NCBI GenBank assembly: GCA_035275805.1
Contig: DATEMG010000046.1
Span: 1-7,724 of the forward strand
Length of the DNA: 7,724 nucleotides
DNA from: JAJVID01 sp035275805
GTDB lineage: Bacteria; Acidobacteriota; Blastocatellia; RBC074
Direction: 5' to 3'
Position 1 is the stretch's first letter; the number at the start of each line of letters is the position of its first letter. The notes beneath the pieces were generated by a model, which was given only the letters and a program-made list of their open reading frames with translations, was not told the origin of the DNA and did not search any database. Of this stretch, positions 1 to 5,310 are shown piece after piece. Made by a program: the position numbers and the translations under genes.

Positions 1-2
1 TA

Positions 3-25
3 ACTTAGTTAGCAGAGCACTAAGT
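3..25. repeat. Small hairpin at the left edge
   Basis: A seven-base-pair stem: ACTTAGT at 3-9 pairs with ACTAAGT at 19-25 around a nine-base loop. It is the outermost of three consecutive hairpins downstream of the ompA-like gene. Alone it is weak, and it may be a by-product of base composition. Nothing coding is visible in the first 26 bases, though the window edge cuts the context. Confidence 0.3.
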
Positions 26-26
26 A

Positions 27-75
27 TTAAGGCGCGAAAGTAACCGGGTTAGCCCGGCCAACTTTCGCGCCTTAA
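27..75. terminator. Long near-perfect hairpin, possible bidirectional terminator
   Basis: The outer stem is a perfect 15-bp inverted repeat, TTAAGGCGCGAAAGT at 27-41 against ACTTTCGCGCCTTAA at 61-75. Inside it a second perfect stem, CCGGG at 44-48 with CCCGG at 53-57, closes a TTAG loop; the two stems are separated by a small asymmetric internal loop. The hairpin starts 63 bases after the ompA-like stop codon, a sensible place for a terminator. The A/T-rich outer arms give only short T-runs on either strand, so it is not a textbook intrinsic terminator. An intergenic repeat copy is the alternative. Confidence 0.42.
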
Positions 76-79
76 TTTC

Positions 80-110
80 TGAGTGGGACAGGCTAAAGTC
101 TGTCTCACTA
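80..110 (-). repeat. REP-like hairpin with CTTTAG apex
   Basis: AGTGGGACAG at 82-91 pairs with CTGTCTCACT at 100-109 through one G-T wobble; a further wobble and a C-G pair lead to the loop TAAA at 94-97. Read on the minus strand the hairpin follows an ATAG tetranucleotide and its apex is C-TTTA-G. This resembles the GTAG head and C-TTCA-G apex of the repeats at 5225-5310, so the two may belong to one REP-like class, which is inference. It lies 28 bases past the ompA-like stop codon and could help stop transcription or protect the mRNA end. Confidence 0.5.
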
Positions 111-137
111 TGGGTTGTCCTGATTTAAGTCACCGCC

Positions 138-1169
138 TTAATTGCGGGAAGCCGCCGCCGTCAGCCCTTTGTTGACCAGAATCGCCACTTCGACGCGACG
201 GTTCTGTTTGCGGCCTTCGCGAGTTTCGTTGTCGGCCACTGGCTTAAGCTCGCCGAAACCGAACGGGTTGATCATCCGGTGGAGCGGGATGTCGTGATTC
301 TCGGCAAGGTATCGTCTCACGGCATCGGCGCGGCGCTCGCTGAGCGCGCGATTCCTCGCCTCGGTTCCGTCGGCCGACGCAAATCCGGTTACCTGAATGA
401 GGTAGCCCTTTTCGTTCTTGGCCTGGGTGGCGATTTCGTCGAGAGCAGCTTTGGCTTCAGTCGAAAGCACGGCGCTGTTGACACGGAAGTTCACGGCGAT
501 GTTCTGGCGAGCTTCGTAGTTGTCAATCTGCGAGATGCGATCGTTGGTGGCCTGGATGTCGGCGCTGTTGGTCTTGGCGGCGGCGAGCGCTTGATCGGCG
601 GTCTCCTGAGCGGCCTTGGCGCCACCACGAGCCGTGTTGGCGACGGCAGCCAGTTCTTCGAGCTGGCCCGACAGACGCTGAGCGTTCTGCTCGGCGGCGG
701 TCAACCGGTTCTCAGCCCCATCCATGCGCCCTTCGGTGCTGGTCACACGCGTTTCGACGGGGGCGACGCGCGAATCGAGCGAACGCGCCACGCCGAAATC
801 GTCGTTGGTGAATTTGACCTTCTCGGCGACCAACACTCCTGCGCTGTCGCCACGTCCCTCGACCTCAACTTCCAGCCCACGCAGCAACGCGGTAACCGGG
901 TAGTTCCTGGCGCTGCGGAACGGATTAGACTTTTTCTCGGTGATCTTGGTCGCGCCGGACACGGTCACGGCCACATCAGAACCGTTAATGTCGCGGACGA
1001 TCATTTTGTCGGCCTCGCGGCTAATGACGACGCCGCTGATCTTCTGCTTTCTACCGACCGCGACGCGCGACGGCTGGGCCTGCGAGTCCTGCGCAATCGT
1101 CGGGACAGTCACAGTCAGCGCCACGATCGCGACGAACATCAGATTCAATATTGCTCTACTGGTTTTCAT
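138..1169 (-). CDS. OmpA-family envelope protein with OB-like N-terminal domain
   Basis: This 343-residue protein probably anchors the outer envelope to peptidoglycan. Residues 1-27 look like a Sec signal peptide: basic MKTSR, a hydrophobic stretch and a likely cut near TIAQ. Residues about 41-121 form a beta-rich segment of alternating hydrophobics resembling the small OB-like DUF5666 type. Residues about 130-218 are Ala/Gln/Glu-rich and probably a helical or coiled-coil linker. Residues about 222-335 are an OmpA C-terminal domain with NRALSERRADAV at 273-284. By alignment from memory to E. coli OmpA, the second Arg of the peptidoglycan-binding pair is kept (R280), but the Asp position is Ser265 in GFASADG; D267 is nearby. 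No beta-barrel is evident. GGAGG at 1179-1183 lies nine bases before the ATG. The gene is 496 bp from GH127 and likely has its own promoter. Confidence 0.9.
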   Translation of the reverse strand: MKTSRAILNLMFVAIVALTVTVPTIAQDSQAQPSRVAVGRKQKISGVVISREADKMIVRDINGSDVAVTVSGATKITEKKSNPFRSARNYPVTALLRGLEVEVEGRGDSAGVLVAEKVKFTNDDFGVARSLDSRVAPVETRVTSTEGRMDGAENRLTAAEQNAQRLSGQLEELAAVANTARGGAKAAQETADQALAAAKTNSADIQATNDRISQIDNYEARQNIAVNFRVNSAVLSTEAKAALDEIATQAKNEKGYLIQVTGFASADGTEARNRALSERRADAVRRYLAENHDIPLHRMINPFGFGELKPVADNETREGRKQNRRVEVAILVNKGLTAAASRN

Positions 1170-1665
1170 AACTTAAGTCCTCCCAGATTCCTGGCATTGT
1201 TTCAATGATGGTTTCACTGGTTTCGGTCCAATTTGATGACTCAATTTTCTACAATTCAGACGCGAGCGGTGACGGCTTAGCGCAACAACTGTGCCTTATC
1301 CAACCTGACCTGTGTCTAACCGATGGGTAAATCGCCATTGCCTTTGTTGAGAAATCTCAACGATCCTCCCCTGGGTGTCTTCGCTCGTATGATTCAAAGT
1401 CAAACTGTATCAGGCAGGATCATTCCTTGCCGTTTTTTCACCATGCAACTTGCAATCCGCAAATCTGAGAAGGTCCCGGGCGCCTTTCATACCGCGCCGC
1501 AAGCCTTTCCACTCAAACCTATTTAATTATTTGCGCCGGAATAAATATTCTTTAGTTGCAAAATAAAGCCCCCCATTTTGTTTTTTATTCAATCAATGGC
1601 GGGCCAATTTTGTTTTAAAATGATACTGTTTTTCGACGCTCTTCGGAATTAATTACCCGATGTCG
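1170..1665. other. 496-bp AT-richer intergenic region, no gene seen
   Basis: This is the only gap over 300 bases. I see no convincing coding sequence: the one short plus-strand frame near 1323-1526 has no family signature and no good ribosome site. The part from about 1515 to 1655 is clearly richer in A and T than the rest, including a GAATA-AA-TATTC palindrome near 1542-1553 and two copies of an AAACAAAAT-type motif on the minus strand. The half nearer ompA should hold its promoter and 5' leader, but I find no good -35/-10 pair. No T-tailed terminator for GH127 is visible after 1666. Confidence 0.6.
1346..1361. promoter_or_regulatory. Operator-like palindrome upstream of ompA-like gene
   Basis: GTTGAG and CTCAAC form a perfect 6-bp dyad around the four bases AAAT. 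The TTGAG-N4-CTCAA layout has the 5-4-5 geometry of FNR/CRP-family operators (TTGAT-N4-ATCAA) but differs at the fifth base of each half-site. It lies about 180 bases upstream of the ompA-like start. It could equally be a short RNA hairpin in the leader. No convincing -10 element lies at the expected distance, so the regulatory role is speculative. Confidence 0.25.
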
Positions 1666-4140
1666 TCATTTCACCCTCCACTCATGCAAGCCCGCCGACC
1701 AATTTGGCTGCATGACGATTTCAAGGCGCAACCCCGTTGTTGTCACTGGCATGAAAGCGTTTTTGTTATACCGGTCTTTTTCAGCCCCATACGGGCCGGT
1801 GTTTTCCACAGGCTTCCACTCATCGCCGTCTTTGTAGAGCACGCGCCAGGATTGAGGTACGCGCACCTCGCCGCGCCCCGTGTCGTCGAACCAATAGACT
1901 TCCACCTGCGAGACGGTGGCCGGCTTCTCGAAGACGTACTCGACCCATTCGGTCGAGCCTTTCGTCGGCCACCAATCAAAATAGGAGCTGGAGTCGCTCG
2001 ACGAGGCAGGCTCTTCGCCGTCGTTAATCCGGCGCGGGTCGAGCCGTGGATTCTGCCGGCCCGAGACGGTGACTTTGCTCGTTGTGGCGATGGTCGGGAA
2101 CGGTAGCGGGCGGGCGTTCTTTTCATTGTCGGGGATCCAGACAATCATCTCGCCGCGACCGCGGTTGGCCCAGGCGTAATAAGGGATCGCAGTGAAGTCC
2201 TGTTCATTCTTCAGCACGTTGCCCTGGGCGTCGAAATTAAGGGCCAGGCTTCGTGACTTTATGACAGTCACGCCGTTGAGCAGGTCGGGCCTGAATTCGG
2301 CGACGAGTTTCGCGCTGTCGGGAAGCAGCAGGTTGCGCACGCGGCTGCCCGGATTGTCCGGCCATTCGGCGCAATAAACAATCGGGCCGCGCTGCAGCGC
2401 CACGCGCCCTCGATCCGCCGCGACCTGCTCGTTCGCCGCCACGCGCCGCACGGGCATCGGCAGCGTCAAGGCGATCACGTCACCCCTCTTCCACTTCCGC
2501 CTGATACTCACGTATCCCTTCTCGACATTGAGCGGAACAGGTTTGCCATTGACCTTGAGCATGACCGGCTCTTCTACCTGATCGAGAAATCGGTAAAGAT
2601 CGCCCGGCGCGGCCTCGTTACGCGCCCAGCCGGGGATGCGCACGTTGATCGCGAAGGCGTCCGCCTTGTCGGGGGCCACCGTCATTTTGACAGCGCCGTC
2701 CCAGGGGTAGCGCGTCTCTTGCGTCAGTTTCACTTTGCGGCCGTTGTCCAACTCAATCTCGGACGCGCTGCCGACGTAAAGGTTGACGTAGAGCCTGTCG
2801 CCCTGCTGCGCGTAGACGTAGCCAGGCACGGAGGCCATAAAGCGAGTGATGTTGCCCGGGCAGCAGGCCACGCCGAACCACGGGCTGCGTTGATGCCGGC
2901 CGTTCGATTCCAGCGGGTTGGGATAGAAGAACGATTTGCCGTCGAGCGATACGCCAGAGATCAGCCCGTTGTAAAGCGTCCGCTCCATCACGTCTATGTA
3001 TTTCGCATCAGCATGCAGCAGGAACAGACGATGGTTCCAGTAGTCATTGCCGATGGCGGCGCAGGTCTCGTTATAGGCGCTCAGGTTGGGCAGTTCGTAA
3101 TCGCGCCCGAAGGCCTCGCCAGAAGCGCTTGCGCCGATGCCGCCCGTGATGTAGAGCTTTCGCCCCACCATGCTCTCCCAGATTCTGTTGATAGCGTTGA
3201 CGTAAGCCGCGTCGCCGGTGAGCGCCGCGACGTCGGCGATGCCGGAATACATGTAGGTGGCGCGCACGGCGTGGCCGACAGGCTCGGTCTGCTCCACCAC
3301 TTTCTTATGAGACTGGTTATACTGCCGGCCCGCGCCTCTGTCGCCGTCCGGTCCGCGCGCGTCGAGCATAAATTTGGCGAGGTCTAGATACCGCTGCTCG
3401 CCGGTTGCGCGGTAAAGCTTGACCAGTCCCATCTCCGTAATCTGGTGGCCTGGCCAGATCGCCTTCTTGCCGGGGCCGAAGGTCTGAGTGAGAAGGTCAG
3501 CCGTCTTCAGCGCGATGTCCAGAAGCGAGCGCTTCCCTGTGGCCTGATGGTGAGCCACGGCGGCCTCGTAGAGATGGCCCAGGTTATAAAGCTCGTGGCT
3601 GTCCACCTTCTCCAACACCCAGCGCTCCGGCCCGGCCCACGGATGTGGACTGGCGGGATTGATCGTGCGCGTGGTGTAAAGATAGCCGTCCGGCTCCTGG
3701 GCCGCGCCGATCTTCGCAATCAATCTGTCGAGATAAGCCTCCAGCTTGGCGTCGGGATGGACGCTGAGCGCATACGAGGCGCCTTCGAGCACTTTGTACG
3801 GATCAGTGTCGTCGAAGGGGTAGCCGGGCGGCCTCTTGTCCTCGAGCAGGTCGCCTTGGAGCGCCGCGGCGGCGCGCTCGAAATGATAGACGCGCTTCGT
3901 CTCCTCGCACTTCTCGAAGGCGAAGGGAATGGTCACCGTCCGATTGATCTCTATGCGCGGAGCCCAGAAGACGTCGTTAAAATGGACGGCGGTGAAAGGC
4001 ACGGGTTTGACGGGATAATCCCGCTTGATTGCGGATTGCGGATTGCGGATTGCGGATTGCTTTTGCTGACCTATAGACGTGGTATCTCCAAAGCACACTG
4101 CCGCAATACCAATGATGAACCATTTTCTACCGACTTTCAT
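1666..4140 (-). CDS. Secreted GH127-type (DUF1680) beta-L-arabinofuranosidase
   Basis: This 824-residue enzyme probably removes terminal beta-L-arabinofuranose or a related sugar from glycans outside the cytoplasm. Residues 1-24 look like a Sec signal peptide. An alpha/alpha-barrel catalytic domain spans about 45-435, followed by beta-domains to about 680. Compared from memory with HypBA1 of Bifidobacterium longum, the acid/base Glu is E342 (GEAF), zinc ligands are E358 and C360 (NETC) plus C426-C427 (CCPGN), and C426 is the candidate nucleophile. The 16-residue E342-E358 spacing and H290 (PVGHAVRA) also fit. Residues about 686-824 form a discoidin-like C-terminal module rich in aromatic residues, possibly glycan-binding. 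AGGAGG at 4145-4150 sits four bases before the ATG. Residues 27-38 are encoded by a heptamer repeat. The DUF1680 group also includes GH146 and aceric-acid-releasing enzymes, so the substrate is uncertain. Confidence 0.9.
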   Translation of the reverse strand: MKVGRKWFIIGIAAVCFGDTTSIGQQKQSAIRNPQSAIKRDYPVKPVPFTAVHFNDVFWAPRIEINRTVTIPFAFEKCEETKRVYHFERAAAALQGDLLEDKRPPGYPFDDTDPYKVLEGASYALSVHPDAKLEAYLDRLIAKIGAAQEPDGYLYTTRTINPASPHPWAGPERWVLEKVDSHELYNLGHLYEAAVAHHQATGKRSLLDIALKTADLLTQTFGPGKKAIWPGHQITEMGLVKLYRATGEQRYLDLAKFMLDARGPDGDRGAGRQYNQSHKKVVEQTEPVGHAVRATYMYSGIADVAALTGDAAYVNAINRIWESMVGRKLYITGGIGASASGEAFGRDYELPNLSAYNETCAAIGNDYWNHRLFLLHADAKYIDVMERTLYNGLISGVSLDGKSFFYPNPLESNGRHQRSPWFGVACCPGNITRFMASVPGYVYAQQGDRLYVNLYVGSASEIELDNGRKVKLTQETRYPWDGAVKMTVAPDKADAFAINVRIPGWARNEAAPGDLYRFLDQVEEPVMLKVNGKPVPLNVEKGYVSIRRKWKRGDVIALTLPMPVRRVAANEQVAADRGRVALQRGPIVYCAEWPDNPGSRVRNLLLPDSAKLVAEFRPDLLNGVTVIKSRSLALNFDAQGNVLKNEQDFTAIPYYAWANRGRGEMIVWIPDNEKNARPLPFPTIATTSKVTVSGRQNPRLDPRRINDGEEPASSSDSSSYFDWWPTKGSTEWVEYVFEKPATVSQVEVYWFDDTGRGEVRVPQSWRVLYKDGDEWKPVENTGPYGAEKDRYNKNAFMPVTTTGLRLEIVMQPNWSAGLHEWRVK
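4027..4060. repeat. Tandem heptanucleotide repeat inside GH127 reading frame
   Basis: On the plus strand the unit GATTGCG occurs four times, followed by GATTGC, without interruption. It lies just after the predicted signal peptide of the GH127 enzyme and encodes the low-complexity peptide QSAIRNPQSAI. Because seven is not a multiple of three, gain or loss of one unit would frameshift the gene, while three units would add or remove seven residues. Tracts like this can cause slipped-strand phase variation. Here the copy number is low, so a passive repeat scar is also possible. Confidence 0.9.
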
Positions 4141-4158
4141 ATTCCCTCCTGCGGAAAT

Positions 4159-4297
4159 CTATAGCGGATTGTAAATGCGTTTACGTTGTGGGGCGATTTG
4201 TTTAATCGCCCTGATTAGGGCGTTGTCCAATCAGGAAAGAAGCGCGAGTAAACAACTCGCGTCACAGCCTTGTATACGCATTTGCAATCCGCTCTAG
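4159..4297. mobile_element. MITE-like nested palindromic element with TA-flanked ends
   Basis: Bases 4159-4184 and 4272-4297 form an inverted repeat of 26 positions with three mismatches, sharing AGCGGATTG and AAATGCG blocks. TA dinucleotides at 4160-4161 and 4295-4296 could be the target duplication, leaving a 133-bp core. Inside are three hairpins. GGGCGATT at 4191-4198 pairs with 4204-4211; a weaker stem joins 4212-4219 to 4227-4233; CGCGAGT at 4243-4249 pairs with 4255-4261. The first and third are inverted relatives with complementary TGTTT and AAACA loops. It starts directly after the metallopeptidase stop codon and ends eight bases before the GH127 ribosome site. No transposase is encoded, so mobilisation in trans is inference. 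Size, end length and TA target resemble Neisseria Correia elements in form only. Confidence 0.7.
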
Positions 4298-5203
4298 TTA
4301 TTGCGCGCCACGCCGCCGTGGCGGCGGTATATTCTTGCCGTGATAGACATCCATAGGGATGTGATGATCCGCGTAGACGCGGCTCAGCAGTTCGTACAAT
4401 TTCGGATCGTAGCGTTGTAGATCTTCGGGAGTCTGGATGCGGGTCTCGCCGTCCATGTATTCATAGTTCGACCAGAACCAGGTCTGCGCGCCTTCGGCCC
4501 AATACTCATTGGCGTTGGTCGAGGCGTAATGATTCTTCCAAAGCCCCTTCGCCATCGCCTCCTTGTACGCGGCCTGAATCTCCGCGTAGAGCGCGGAGTC
4601 GGCCGTGCGGATGCCAACGCCCATAATCGCGTGTGAAAACTCGTGGACGAAGATGTTCTCGCCGAAATAGCGCGTGCCCGGATATCCGAGCAGATTCTCT
4701 TCCGCGCAGGTCGTCGGATTGCCGCCGAGGCCGCGGGCTCGGCGGTCCCAATACTCCTTATCGGTCATGCCGGCGATGCCGCCGGGCTTGTCGTAATTGG
4801 CTTTTTCCTGCGGGGTCAGGCGAGGATCGTCGCGCCCCGGTCGCTTTCTGTCTCTGTGTTCTGGGATGTCGGTCGTTGATTCCGATTGCGCCATAACTCC
4901 GACGCGCATCTTCTTTTTGACCATCTCCGCGCGGAGGTCCGGACGTTTGATCAGCATATGAATCGCGATGTCGCGCGCCACCAGCAGCGCCGCGTCGGGA
5001 ACTTTCTCCGAACTGAGGATCGCTATGCCCAGCGCGTCGGCGTATTTCCTGTAGAAGGGATCGACGCCGAGCGACGCTGGCGGCGCGCCGACGACGGCTT
5101 TGATGTAATCCTGAATGAAAGGCTTCTCCTGTTCCTTCGTCGGCGTCTGCGCGGCGACCGCCGCCGCCGCCAGCATTGCCGTAACAATCACAAAACGTCT
5201 CAT
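4298..5203 (-). CDS. Secreted gluzincin-like zinc metallopeptidase, family unknown
   Basis: I do not recognise a named family. The 301-residue product starts with a Sec signal peptide (MRRF, then an Ala/Val-rich core to about residue 18), so it should act outside the cytoplasm. Its key feature is HEFSH at 187-191, a zinc-binding HExxH, followed by HYASTNANEYWAEG at 225-238. Y226 and E233 are seven residues apart and E233 is 46 residues after H187. From memory, this resembles anthrax lethal factor, with H686/H690, Y728 and E735. E233 is thus the likely third ligand, with E237 as the alternative. The only cysteine is C166. The ATG at 5201-5203 is preferred over an in-frame GTG at 5215 because GGAGG at 5209-5213 lies five bases before it and overlaps the GTG region. 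It lies between two glycosidases, but substrate and peptidase activity are unproven. Confidence 0.75.
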   Translation of the reverse strand: MRRFVIVTAMLAAAAVAAQTPTKEQEKPFIQDYIKAVVGAPPASLGVDPFYRKYADALGIAILSSEKVPDAALLVARDIAIHMLIKRPDLRAEMVKKKMRVGVMAQSESTTDIPEHRDRKRPGRDDPRLTPQEKANYDKPGGIAGMTDKEYWDRRARGLGGNPTTCAEENLLGYPGTRYFGENIFVHEFSHAIMGVGIRTADSALYAEIQAAYKEAMAKGLWKNHYASTNANEYWAEGAQTWFWSNYEYMDGETRIQTPEDLQRYDPKLYELLSRVYADHHIPMDVYHGKNIPPPRRRGAQ

Positions 5204-5208
5204 CGTCG

Positions 5209-5213
5209 CCTCC
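5209..5213 (-). promoter_or_regulatory. Ribosome binding site that fixes the metallopeptidase start
   Basis: GGAGG on the minus strand is five bases upstream of the ATG at 5201-5203. An in-frame GTG at 5213-5215 would start within this same motif and has no Shine-Dalgarno sequence of its own. The ATG start also puts the basic MRR n-region at the front of the signal peptide. Confidence 0.7.
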
Positions 5214-5224
5214 ACTGAAATGAA

Positions 5225-5310
5225 GTTCGTAGTCCCGCCTTCAGGCGGAAGCCTTTGGTATTGCGGGTGATCTTTATCTGACGTTTCCGCCTGAAGGCGG
5301 GACTACGAAC
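5225..5310. repeat. REP doublet: perfect 26-bp inverted pair with GTAG heads
   Basis: Bases 5225-5250 and 5285-5310 are perfect inverted copies separated by 34 bases. Each copy, read inwards, carries GTTC, then GTAG, then a small palindrome CCGCC-TTCA-GGCGG that folds alone. A GTAG head before a short palindrome, in inverted pairs, is the architecture of bacterial REP doublets (BIMEs or REPINs) moved by RAYT transposases. The pair fills most of the 99-bp gap between GH31 and the metallopeptidase. Its right copy overlaps the last codons of GH31. In a shared transcript it would form either two small hairpins or one long one and could set the relative mRNA levels of the two genes. Confidence 0.88.

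Noticed and set aside
279..1208. A 309-residue plus-strand frame opposite the ompA-like gene
   Set aside because: It mirrors a GC-rich real gene with a clear OmpA domain, has no recognisable motif, and runs past the ompA start into its ribosome site.
1323..1526. A 67-residue plus-strand frame in the ompA/GH127 gap
   Set aside because: No ribosome site, no signature and no partner gene on that strand; chance is the simplest explanation.
1590..1610. Intrinsic terminator for GH127
   Set aside because: Only a four-base stem around TGGC/GCCA is present on the minus strand, with no T-run directly after it.
4027..4060. CRISPR array
   Set aside because: The units are seven bases, directly adjacent and without spacers.
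1..4140. Lipoprotein signal on GH127 because of Cys16
   Set aside because: The residues before the cysteine are Ala-Ala-Val; Val at -1 does not fit the lipobox.
4162..4294. tRNA-like cloverleaf from three hairpins within a closing stem
   Set aside because: The closing stem is far too long, the T-loop GTTCRA motif and CCA-type end are missing, and the dyad fits a repeat element better.
5204..5215. GTG start at 5215 giving a 305-residue metalloprotein
   Set aside because: The start would overlap the GGAGG that serves the ATG at 5203, and the extra four residues precede the natural basic end of the signal peptide.
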